Shown here: positions 15,890 through 22,972 of the stretch, one piece after another
Position numbering within the stretch: the first letter of the stretch is position 1
Layout: each line of letters starts with the position of its first letter
Source: Verrucomicrobiales bacterium
GTDB taxonomy: Bacteria > Verrucomicrobiota > Verrucomicrobiia > Verrucomicrobiales > V1-33
Assembly: GCA_023253495.1 (NCBI GenBank)
Contig: JALRGF010000409.1
Span: forward strand, 1-28,157
Reading direction: 5' to 3'
Length of the DNA: 28,157 bases
Position numbers and translations under genes: made by a program
The notes under the pieces: generated by a model
The model's database searches: none
Told to the model about the DNA's origin: nothing
Seen by the model: only the letters and a program-made list of their open reading frames with translations

Positions 15890-16008
15890 ATATTCTTATC
15901 CTTGAAGTAGAACCTATCATTGGGCTTCACGAGATAAGGAATGCCAATTGATCCGACGCCACTGACCAGCAAGTCGCCCGGCACTATCTCCCCGCTCCTT
16001 TTCGCATT
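15889..16008 (-). pseudogene. Fragment of a type I restriction specificity subunit (HsdS)
   Basis: About 40 codons on the minus strand (frame ending near 15889) read NAKRSGEIVPGDLLVSGVG, SIGIPYLV, NDRFYFKDKN: the characteristic HsdS target-recognition pattern of K-x-GDIL-x-x-x-x-G-SIG-x-x-x-V followed by FYFKD. Nothing upstream or downstream in that frame continues the protein. It joins the HsdM fragment almost directly, in a different frame and in the reverse of the usual hsdM-hsdS order, so the island was rearranged as well as truncated. Confidence 0.6.
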
Positions 16009-16028
16009 TTCACGATACAAATGTTGGT

Positions 16029-16154
16029 GCGCCGGTGTGCGCAGAGTTTGGTGGCCGGGAAGATGAACTGCCGGGGCCATTTACGCGGAGTGTTGGGGTA
16101 TTTGCGGGCGAGGGAGGCGTCCATGTGGACCTCTCCGACGCCGGCGCCGGTGTC
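16029..16154 (-). pseudogene. Fragment of an integron-type tyrosine recombinase (IntI-like)
   Basis: About 42 codons on the minus strand (Asp near 16154 to Arg near 16029) read GEVHMDASLARKYPN then W-P-R-Q-F-I-F-PA. This matches the segment peculiar to integron integrases, where L-x-RKYPNA is followed by W-x-WQ-x-VFPA. The catalytic Arg, His-x-x-Arg and Tyr regions are all absent. I saw no convincing attI or attC site around it. The assignment rests on one short motif block and needs a profile search. Confidence 0.55.
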
Positions 16155-16337
16155 CAAAGGCGGTCCTCCACCGCAAGGGGCACGCCAAGGGGGCGCGCTG
16201 GGTCCGCGGTTTCCAGCCCTGATGAACAACCGCAACGGCCTGCCGGCTGAATGTGACGTGCCCATCCGGGGCCCATCAACGGACATAACCCACTCTCCAT
16301 CCGGGGCTCTAACCCCCCTGCCACGTCATCTCGCTGA

Positions 16338-16365
16338 TTGCATCGGACCGCCCGGTGCCTAGCCT
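16338..16365 (+). promoter_or_regulatory. Possible promoter of the three-gene exported-protein cluster
   Basis: TTGCAT (16338-16343) and TAGCCT (16360-16365) are 16 bp apart. Initiation about 7 bp after the second hexamer would fall at the GTG of 16372, one of the two candidate start codons. Both hexamers are imperfect. Confidence 0.25.
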
Positions 16366-17103
16366 GTGCGCGTGCACCAGACATCGCGGACATGGAGGCG
16401 CCGGCTGAAACGGATCGGACGGGTCTCCTTGATGCTTATGGCCTCGGTGGCCGCCGGCCAGCCGTCCGAACCGGCGCGTCTCAAGGAGCTGCAACAGGCG
16501 TATCAGGCGGCGCTGGCCAGCGAGGCGGCTCCGGTCCTGCGGCAATACCGGGAAAAGCTGCTCGGCCTGGAGCGCCGCTGCGCGGAAAAGCGGGATTACG
16601 CCACCGCGGTCGCGGTGCGCGACGAACGTCAGCGGGCCGAGAAGCGGCTGGCCGGGATTGCCCGGCGGTCGCCGGAACAATCGGGGGTGCGTCCGTACTC
16701 GGGAGGACCGATCATCCTGTCCGCCAGGGAGGCGGCGGTGGACGGCGGAGTGGTCTGGAACAGCAAAGCCAATGCCCTCGAGGGCTGGAAAACGACGTCA
16801 TCGAGCGCGTCCTGGGCCCTGCCCTTCCCGCTCCCGACCGGCGGATACGACGTGCTCGTGGAAACCGCCTGCGCCCCGGGCAGCGGCGGCAAAATTCTCA
16901 TCAAGGAAGACTTTTATTCCCTCACCCGGACGCTCACTCCGACCAAAAGCTGGGATGATTTTACCAGCCAGACGCTCGGCACTCTGCGCGTCACCGCCCA
17001 TGCCACCAGCCTGCGCCTGTCCGCACTGACCATCGAAGGCGACGGATTGTTCCGGCTCCGGGCCGTCAAACTGGTGCCCACCCGTGACTCCAACCTGCCA
17101 TGA
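16366..17103 (+). CDS. Exported coiled-coil/beta-domain protein A (unknown function)
   Basis: First of three overlapping genes for exported proteins that I do not recognise. Of 245 residues, 1-32 are a signal peptide with a strongly basic n-region (RTWRRRLKR) and a hydrophobic core (VSLMLMASVAAG). Residues 37-98 are a charged helical hairpin containing YREKLLGLERRCAEKRDYAT then AVAVRDERQR, a Y-x3-L-x2-L...(G/R)D-x3-A-x-AV-x-x-E-x-x-R pattern common in planctomycete/verrucomicrobial exported proteins. Residues 112-240 are beta-rich (LPTGGYDVLVE, LRLSALTIEG, LRAVKLVPT), resembling a carbohydrate-binding jelly roll. The start is GTG at 16366 or 16372; there is no suitable upstream ATG in frame. 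The stop overlaps the next start by 4 bp. Confidence 0.7.
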   Translation: MRVHQTSRTWRRRLKRIGRVSLMLMASVAAGQPSEPARLKELQQAYQAALASEAAPVLRQYREKLLGLERRCAEKRDYATAVAVRDERQRAEKRLAGIARRSPEQSGVRPYSGGPIILSAREAAVDGGVVWNSKANALEGWKTTSSSASWALPFPLPTGGYDVLVETACAPGSGGKILIKEDFYSLTRTLTPTKSWDDFTSQTLGTLRVTAHATSLRLSALTIEGDGLFRLRAVKLVPTRDSNLP

Positions 17104-18179
17104 CCCTGCCCGGCTTCATCGGCGCCCGCCATGCCACCGCCCGCCTGCTCGCCGCTGCCATCGCACTGACCGTGGCCGCGCGGACCGCTCCTGCTCAGCG
17201 CCCGGACACAGAGCTGGCCCGGCTCCGCACGGAACATGAAAAGGGACTGGCCGCCGCCAGCCGGGTGATCGACGACCTCCACCGGCTCACCCTGCGCCAG
17301 CTGGAGCGCGAGCGTGCGGAGGCCGCCGATTACGAAACCGCCGGCAAGGTCAAGGCGCGGCTTGCTGACATGGAGCGCGCCGCCGGCGTCGGTCTGATCG
17401 TCCCGCCGCCGCTGACCCACACGCTCCCGGCGTCCCGCGCTCTGACCCGCGATGGTGCGAACACCGAAGGCGGGCGCGAATACGTCGATTTCCGCAAAAC
17501 CGGCGGCAAGGCGATCTGGGATGTGCTTGGCCTGGGGTTGGAACGCGGTGTGTATGAAGTTTTTCTGACCTATTCGGTCGGCCTGCCGCGATGGGATGTG
17601 TCGCCATTGGACAGCGGCGGCACCGCGCCCCGCGAAGCGCCCGGCGGCGTCATCGCCTTCAGCGAAGTGACCGCGCTGGGCAGCGGTGCGGCCGCGCCGC
17701 TGGAAAAGCGCGTCACCACCACCGGGGCGTGGGAAAACTACATCCGGGAAAGCCTCGGCCGCCATGAATTCAGGAATGCCAGTGCCACCGTGAAACTGGA
17801 AGCCGTCAAGGCGCCGCAGGGCGGGCTGCTTCGGCTCAAGCAGATCGAGCTCGTGAAGGTCATCGGCCGTCCGGACACGGATGAGGGCGAGGACGGCAGT
17901 TCCGAGCCTGCCGGCGGCCGTCAGGCGCTGCCGGCGCTGCAGGCCGAGTACCGCCGCGACATGCAGGAGGCGGCCGCCTCGCTGCGCGCCCGCTTCCACG
18001 GGGAATTTCTCCAGCTTGAGCAGGACCTGATGCGGGCCGGGGATACGACCGGAGCGGCGGCCGTGATCCGCTCGCGTCAGCGGCTTTTTCCCGCGGTGGC
18101 GGCCACCGCTGCCGAGGATCCGGCGGCGGACCCGATGCCGGCCATGGCCGATGACCCGGAGGATGCGCCGCCCCCATGA
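17100..18179 (+). CDS. Exported coiled-coil/beta-domain protein B (unknown function)
   Basis: 359 residues, middle gene of the cluster, overlapping both neighbours by ATGA. Residues 1-33 are a signal peptide (RLLAAAIALTVAARTAPAQ). A first helical segment lies at 37-95 (LRQLERERAEAADYETAGKV), a beta-rich domain at about 125-255 (LERGVYEVFLTY, ATVKLEAV, LLRLKQIELVKV), and a second helical segment at 277-330 (FLQLEQDLMRAGDTTGAAAV). So this protein carries the helical motif twice, flanking the beta domain. The C-terminus (340-359) is acidic and Pro-rich. There is no enzymatic motif. A structural or binding role at the cell surface or in the periplasm is inference. Confidence 0.7.
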   Translation: MTLPGFIGARHATARLLAAAIALTVAARTAPAQRPDTELARLRTEHEKGLAAASRVIDDLHRLTLRQLERERAEAADYETAGKVKARLADMERAAGVGLIVPPPLTHTLPASRALTRDGANTEGGREYVDFRKTGGKAIWDVLGLGLERGVYEVFLTYSVGLPRWDVSPLDSGGTAPREAPGGVIAFSEVTALGSGAAAPLEKRVTTTGAWENYIRESLGRHEFRNASATVKLEAVKAPQGGLLRLKQIELVKVIGRPDTDEGEDGSSEPAGGRQALPALQAEYRRDMQEAAASLRARFHGEFLQLEQDLMRAGDTTGAAAVIRSRQRLFPAVAATAAEDPAADPMPAMADDPEDAPPP

Positions 18180-18955
18180 CCGTGCCCCCCGGCCATCGCC
18201 GTTTCGGAACCACCTTGGCCCGCGTGGTATTGGCCCGCGTGGCAGGGGCGGGGATTGCCCTGTCCGGGGCCGCGGCTTCCGAACCCGCCGGCCCGTCCCC
18301 CGCGCCGGAGGACACCCTGGCGCGCGTCATCCGCGAATACGAAACCCAACGCGCCAGCATCGAAGAACCCCTGCTGGCCGCTTACGCCCAGCGATTGAGC
18401 GCCCTACTCGAAACGCTGGAAAAACGCCGTGCCCCCGCAGCCGCCGCCGTGGCCGAAGAAGTCGCCATCGTGCAGGCGCGCCTCGGCCGACCATCCACAC
18501 CCGGCCCGCCTGAGCGAACCGCCGCGGCCCGCCGTCCGACCGGTCCGCTCGAACTGCCCGGCGGTCGCGCCCGCACGACCGGCGGAGCCAGCAGCCGCGA
18601 CGACAACAGCCCGGTGCAATTCGCCGGCAAGGACTCAGCCGCCGAATGGTCGCTGCCCGCCCTGCCGCCCGGCCGCTACCGCCTGCTCTGGAATGTCGCC
18701 TGCGATGTCGGCGCCGGCGCAACCGTGCGGCTGACCATCGACGGACAGCCGGCGCGCACGCTCGAGGTCCAGCCGACCGGGGCCTCGGGCGAGGCGGTGC
18801 TGGCGAATCTCGGGGAGTTCACGGCGACCACCGCACCGGCCTGGCTGCGGGTCGAGGTGCTCAGCCTGCCGGGGCGCCCGCGCAAAACCGGTCCGAGTTT
18901 CAGTCTGGCCAGGGTGGTCGTCATTCCGCCCGGTGTGACCATGCCGGGTCTGTGA
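18176..18955 (+). CDS. Exported coiled-coil/beta-domain protein C (unknown function)
   Basis: 259 residues, last gene of the cluster. An N-terminal signal peptide (about 10-35, AGAGIALSGAAAS) contains a small in-frame duplication (LARVVLARV). A helical segment at 46-104 includes YAQRLSALLETLEKR and AVAEEVAIVQARL. A disordered Pro/Arg-rich linker (105-140) leads to a beta-rich domain at 145-252 (LPALPPGRYRLLWNV, ATVRLTIDGQPARTLEVQ, FSLARVVVIPPG) built like those in proteins A and B. The start ATG overlaps the preceding stop by 4 bp. Its stop is 1 bp from the convergent SpmA-SpmB-like gene. Confidence 0.7.
   Translation: MTVPPGHRRFGTTLARVVLARVAGAGIALSGAAASEPAGPSPAPEDTLARVIREYETQRASIEEPLLAAYAQRLSALLETLEKRRAPAAAAVAEEVAIVQARLGRPSTPGPPERTAAARRPTGPLELPGGRARTTGGASSRDDNSPVQFAGKDSAAEWSLPALPPGRYRLLWNVACDVGAGATVRLTIDGQPARTLEVQPTGASGEAVLANLGEFTATTAPAWLRVEVLSLPGRPRKTGPSFSLARVVVIPPGVTMPGL
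18215..18242 (+). repeat. Tandem 13-bp repeat inside the signal-peptide region of protein C
   Basis: TTGGCCCGCGTGG occurs at 18215-18227 and again at 18230-18242, a 15-bp period that keeps frame and encodes LARVVLARV. Confidence 0.7.
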
Positions 18956-18956
18956 G

Positions 18957-20282
18957 TCAACGGACCAGCCACTGGCACAGGAACAGGGCCGTGCCCATGG
19001 CGACGGCATCCGCGATCAGGCCGGCGGCCAGGGCGTGACGCACCCGCCGGATGCCAACCGCCCCGAAATAAACCGCGAGCACATAGAACGTGGTCTCGGT
19101 GCTGCCGTACATGGTGGCCGCGCTCAGTGCCTCATAACTGTTCGCGCCGAAAGTGTCGATGAGGTTGGCCAGCACCGCCTGTGACCCGCTGCCGCTCAAC
19201 GGCCGCATCAGCATCATCGGCAGCAGGTCGGGAAAGGCGCCGGAAATATGCAGTCCCTCGCGCAGCAGACGGGCCAGGGCGTCGATCAGGCCGGACGCGC
19301 GCAGCACGCCCACGCCGACGATCATGCCGACGAGATACGGGATGATGCGCAGGACCGTCTGGATGCCGTCCTTGGCGCCCTCGACGAATTCCTCGAAGAC
19401 GCGCAGACCGGCCAGCGCCGCATACAGAATGAAGAAGGCCAGAAACCCCGGCAGCACCAGACCGGAAGCCGCCGTCATCAGGGCAGCCGCGGCCCCACCC
19501 CAGTCGCCCGCGGCCGAGGCGGCGGCAAATCCGCTGCGCCCCACCGCCATCACGAAACCCGCGACCAGGGCGCCCAGGAATGCCAGGAGCACACCCCACT
19601 GCCACGAGCGCAAGCGGACCGGCTCGGCCGGCGGCGACTCCGCGGGCTCCGGCGTCGTTCCCGGACTGCCTCCGGCCGCCTCGGTCCCCGGCTTCACCGC
19701 AAAAACGGGCAGCCGCTGGCAGACCCAGAGGGCGCCGAGGCCGGCGATCAATCCGCAGACGGTGGCCACGATCGAGGGGCCGATGACAGCGGTCGGGTTG
19801 GCCGCGCCGCCTTTCCGCAGGAGCACCAGGCCGGTGGTGGAGATCAGGGTGACAGCGCTGGTGTTGAGCACGAGGAATGTGCACATGGCGTTGGTGGCCG
19901 TGCCCGGGTGCGGGTTGAGTTTTTCCAGCTGGGTCATGGCGCGCAGGCCGAAGGGGGTGGCGGCATTGCCCGCGCCGATGAAATTGGCCGCGATGTTCAT
20001 CATCATGGCTCCCATGGCGGGGTGGTCGGCCGGCACGCCGGGAAACAGGCGGCGCAGCACCGGACTGAAGAGGCGCGCGATGAGCGTGATCAGGCCGGAC
20101 TTTTCCACCAGGCGCATCACGCCGAGCATCAGGGTGAACATGCCGGCCAGCGGCAGGGCGACGCTCATCACCGCTTTTTCGGACCAGTCGAGAAATGCCT
20201 GGGAGACTTCCGGGGAGCGGCCGTTGAGGGCCCCCGCGGTCACCCCCAGCACAATCATCCCCAGCCAGATGTAGTTGAGCAT
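18957..20282 (-). CDS. Fused SpmA-SpmB-like nucleoside-recognition (Gate) domain membrane protein
   Basis: 441-residue polytopic membrane protein in which two proteins known separately from spore formers are fused. Residues 1-190 match SpmA (MMMNIAANFIGAGNAATPFG, AMTQLEKLNP, TFLVLNTSA); residues 225-441 match SpmB (FVEGAKDGIQTVLRIIPYLV, LMRPLSGSGS, YGSTETTFYVLAVYFGAVG). A Pro/Glu-rich loop (195-225) joins them. In Bacillus, SpmA and SpmB affect spore-core dehydration; fused forms occur in many non-sporulating bacteria, where their role is unknown, possibly transport. The C-terminal helix is followed by the stop 1 bp from the convergent protein C gene. A TTGACT element lies 28 bp before ATG 20282. 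Confidence 0.9.
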   Translation of the reverse strand: MLNYIWLGMIVLGVTAGALNGRSPEVSQAFLDWSEKAVMSVALPLAGMFTLMLGVMRLVEKSGLITLIARLFSPVLRRLFPGVPADHPAMGAMMMNIAANFIGAGNAATPFGLRAMTQLEKLNPHPGTATNAMCTFLVLNTSAVTLISTTGLVLLRKGGAANPTAVIGPSIVATVCGLIAGLGALWVCQRLPVFAVKPGTEAAGGSPGTTPEPAESPPAEPVRLRSWQWGVLLAFLGALVAGFVMAVGRSGFAAASAAGDWGGAAAALMTAASGLVLPGFLAFFILYAALAGLRVFEEFVEGAKDGIQTVLRIIPYLVGMIVGVGVLRASGLIDALARLLREGLHISGAFPDLLPMMLMRPLSGSGSQAVLANLIDTFGANSYEALSAATMYGSTETTFYVLAVYFGAVGIRRVRHALAAGLIADAVAMGTALFLCQWLVR

Positions 20283-20310
20283 CCCACGGGATGGGGGCGG
20301 GCCGGCCGAG

Positions 20311-20316
20311 AGTCAA
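20311..20316 (-). promoter_or_regulatory. TTGACT element upstream of the SpmA-SpmB-like gene
   Basis: On the minus strand TTGACT ends 28 bp before ATG 20282, inside the 47-bp gap to the preceding gene. It fits the common spacing; there is no clear -10. Confidence 0.3.
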
Positions 20317-20329
20317 AACATTTCCAACC

Positions 20330-22768
20330 TTATGGCCGGGTGACAAAAACCCGCGCGAAACCCGCAGCCGCATCGCCGGCCGACAGGGTGAGAGTGAGCG
20401 GACGGAAATCAGCTCCCGGCAGGACGGGGGCCGCAGCCTGCTCCCACCGGGCGCGCCAGCGGCCCGCGGCATCCGCCGTGGCCAGCCCCCAGCGGACCGT
20501 GCCCAGCCGCGTCCGCACCCGGGGGCCGAGCTGCCAGTGCCGCGACCCGGCGCCGGCCACCACCGTCTGCAGTACCGGTCCGCCGTCTTCGCCGAAAACG
20601 AAGGCCACCCCATTGGGCAGGCCGTCGCCATCCGGATCCGCTTCCAGGGCCGCCGCGGCCCCCGTCAGCCCGCGGGCCGCCGCCCATTCGGCATACGGAT
20701 CATCAAGCTCCGGCGCCTGCCCGAAGCCGGTGAGGGCGGTGGACGGGGTGGTACCCGCGATTTCAAAAAAGAGGCGTGGGTCGGTCCATCCCGGGGACGG
20801 GGCGGTGGCGGACTGCCGGCGGGTCAGGTTCTGGTTGGCGGTGGAGACCCCGCCGGCGGCCCACGCCGTGCCGGGGTCGCGCCCGATCGACCCGAAGACG
20901 TCGCAGCGACGGCTGTTGAGCCGTACTTCGAGCGCGTCGTCGCCATTGAAGAGAAACCCGCGTTTGATAAAAACGGCGCGGCCGTCCGGCGCTCCGGTGT
21001 CCGTGAAGACAGTGTGGGTGGCCGCCGTCGTCACCTCGGTGGCGGTGGCGGCCAGCAGGCGCTCCGCGATCAGATGGCGGGCAGTCGCGCTGTCGCCGAC
21101 CACCACGACCGCCCCGGCCGGCAGGCGCCCGGATTCCGCCCGCACCTCGGAGGTACCGAGCCCCGCCCCGCTGGGGTACGAAAGGATCTCGAGCGGTTCG
21201 GCTGCGAAATCGATCTCGCGCGCGCTCACATTCATGATTTCCAGTGCCTTGGGCGAACTTCCGGCGGGCGCTTCGGTGTATTGGCTGACGATCAGGGGGC
21301 CGGCCACTCCGGTACCCCGGGTCGCCAGCGTGCCGAGGCCAGCGCGGTAGCCCGGTGCGGTGGCGACCAGGGTGAGGCGCCGGTCATGAACAAAAGGCGA
21401 GCCGGCCAGCTCGAGGGAGAAAGCGGCTGCCGTTTCCCCGGCTGGAATGACCACCGGGGGCGGCGGATGGACCGGCGCCTCGCGGAACGGGGCGATGGTG
21501 ACAGTGACCGGGGCGGCCGCCGGCGCGGGAAGTGACACCACCCCGGTAAGCGGATCGCCGGAAGCCTCGAAGGCCACGGCGGTGGCGGTGGCCGGCAGGG
21601 TGAGGGTGAGGGTGGGCATCGGTTCCAGCACCAGATCGGCGAGGACCGGAAGATGGTCGCTGGCCACCAGGCTGAGCCGCGGATCCGGAATACCCGGCGC
21701 CTTGGGCAGGCCGTCGCCGACCGGCTCGCGGCCGCTGTGATAGACTTCGGCGCGAATGGTGCCCGCCTGCCGGATCGCCGCGCCCGCCAGGATGTAGTCG
21801 AGCCGCGCATCGCCCGCATAAGTATATGTCCGCTCGCTCACGCCATCGGTCTGCGTGGCCGGCACCGGAATGAGCCCCTCCGCCGCGAATCCGCTCGCCG
21901 GAAAAAAGGCATAACGCAGCGGATCCGGCACGTCGGAACCAAGCCGGTAGGATGCCGGCAGGGCGCTCCCGTCGCTGAACACATGCCCCCCGGTCATCCC
22001 GGCGGTGGTAAACTGGCCGGTCTGCGGCTCGTTCATCTCGTCGTTCATGTCGCCGACGACCAGCACCGGCCGGTCCGCTCCGGTAAGCCCCTCGGCTTCC
22101 AGAAACTGGCGCACCCGCAGCGCCTCCACCCCGCGGCGGAATTCATCGACCTGGGTGTCCCCCTGTTTGAAATGAACCGCCACCACTGCCAGGCCGCGTG
22201 GGGTGCCCGGAACGTCAAGCGTCACAAAAAGCGGAAATCGCGTCTGTTCGCGCCGTCCGGCCACCCCGCGACCGATCTGCACGGTCCGGGTGATCGGGTG
22301 GCGGCTCGCCACCGCCACACACTGGCTGCTGTTGCCGAAATCACCGGCGACCATCGGCTGCCCGGCAAATGCGTCGCCCGCCGTGGCCAGATGCGTGCGG
22401 GTAACGGAAAATCCAAGGGCCCCGAGCAGCGCCCGCAGGTCGGCAAAATGCGCCGCCTGCGCCGGCCCCGGGTTCTGGGCATCCACTTCCTGAAACGCGA
22501 TCACATCGGGCTGCAGCCGATCGAGGGTCTCCTGGACCGCGGCAAAGGCCGCACTGCCGGGAGCACCGACCCCGTTTCCCACATTCCACGTCACCACCCG
22601 CAGTTCGACCGCCGTCGCGGCTCCGGCCCACCAGCCGATAACCACCCAACCGACGGCCGCCATCACCGCGGCCCGCCGCAGCCGGCGCAGCACCCGCCCG
22701 GCGTGTGCCCGGACTGCGGCCGCCGCCTCAGCGCGGGCCCGGGGAAACATGGAAAGCATCACGGGCAT
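20330..22768 (-). CDS. Exported endonuclease/exonuclease/phosphatase with lamin-tail domain
   Basis: About 812 residues. After a signal peptide or anchor (about 30-54, AVGWVVIGWWAGAATA) comes an endonuclease/exonuclease/phosphatase (DNase I-like) domain (55-385): VTWNVGNG, FQEVD (Glu94), GDMND (Asp240, Asn242), ARLDYILAG (Asp324) and SDHLP (370-374), i.e. a complete active site. A Calx-beta-like stretch (about 385-490) leads to a lamin-tail domain (about 491-640: ALEIMN, PAGAVVVVGD, FNGDDALEV). The C-terminus (660-812) contains DPYAEWAA and DPDGDGLPNG, a verrucomicrobial module whose role is unknown. Related proteins degrade extracellular DNA or act on phosphoesters. The start is uncertain: ATG 22768, 22759 or 22750 all keep the basic n-region (RRLRR); 22663 would remove it. 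None has a Shine-Dalgarno sequence. Confidence 0.85.
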   Translation of the reverse strand: MPVMLSMFPRARAEAAAAVRAHAGRVLRRLRRAAVMAAVGWVVIGWWAGAATAVELRVVTWNVGNGVGAPGSAAFAAVQETLDRLQPDVIAFQEVDAQNPGPAQAAHFADLRALLGALGFSVTRTHLATAGDAFAGQPMVAGDFGNSSQCVAVASRHPITRTVQIGRGVAGRREQTRFPLFVTLDVPGTPRGLAVVAVHFKQGDTQVDEFRRGVEALRVRQFLEAEGLTGADRPVLVVGDMNDEMNEPQTGQFTTAGMTGGHVFSDGSALPASYRLGSDVPDPLRYAFFPASGFAAEGLIPVPATQTDGVSERTYTYAGDARLDYILAGAAIRQAGTIRAEVYHSGREPVGDGLPKAPGIPDPRLSLVASDHLPVLADLVLEPMPTLTLTLPATATAVAFEASGDPLTGVVSLPAPAAAPVTVTIAPFREAPVHPPPPVVIPAGETAAAFSLELAGSPFVHDRRLTLVATAPGYRAGLGTLATRGTGVAGPLIVSQYTEAPAGSSPKALEIMNVSAREIDFAAEPLEILSYPSGAGLGTSEVRAESGRLPAGAVVVVGDSATARHLIAERLLAATATEVTTAATHTVFTDTGAPDGRAVFIKRGFLFNGDDALEVRLNSRRCDVFGSIGRDPGTAWAAGGVSTANQNLTRRQSATAPSPGWTDPRLFFEIAGTTPSTALTGFGQAPELDDPYAEWAAARGLTGAAAALEADPDGDGLPNGVAFVFGEDGGPVLQTVVAGAGSRHWQLGPRVRTRLGTVRWGLATADAAGRWRARWEQAAAPVLPGADFRPLTLTLSAGDAAAGFARVFVTRP

Positions 22769-22935
22769 GCGGCAGAGGGCAAAAAAAGTTGTCCGGCGCG
22801 AGGCGCGTGGTCCGCGAACGCGCCATCCGGCAGCCGAGGTCATCACCCCGGCCCGGCGGCAGAAGCGGAACCACTGAGTCGTGCCACCCCCCAACGCCGG
22901 GACCGGCCGCTTGCTTTCACCCCGGCCTGCCCCCA

Positions 22936-22941
22936 TTGACA
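22936..22941 (+). promoter_or_regulatory. TTGACA element upstream of the cytosolic Gfo/Idh/MocA gene
   Basis: Exact TTGACA ending 31 bp before ATG 22973, in the 204-bp gap between divergent genes. A weak -10 candidate, CACTCT (22960-22965), follows at 18 bp; initiation would fall almost on the ATG. Confidence 0.4.
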
Positions 22942-22972
22942 GCGGCCCCCCTCCGCCGCCACTCTGACGGCC

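Larger units (their letters stand above)
15616..16365. other. 750-bp region without an intact gene; decayed mobile/defence island
   Basis: No full-length gene fits here. Three leftward fragments with recognisable ancestry are listed separately: HsdM, HsdS and an integron-type recombinase. The segment at about 15890-16025 is visibly AT-richer than the rest of the window (for example TATTCTTATCC, CCTATCATTGG), which suggests foreign origin. The remaining 16155-16365 shows nothing I can assign except a possible promoter for the following gene near 16338-16365. Confidence 0.7.

Noticed and set aside
19248..21350. 700-codon plus-strand open frame
   Set aside because: Antisense to the SpmA-SpmB-like gene and the lamin-tail protein; no recognisable domain, Arg/Gly/Gln-rich.
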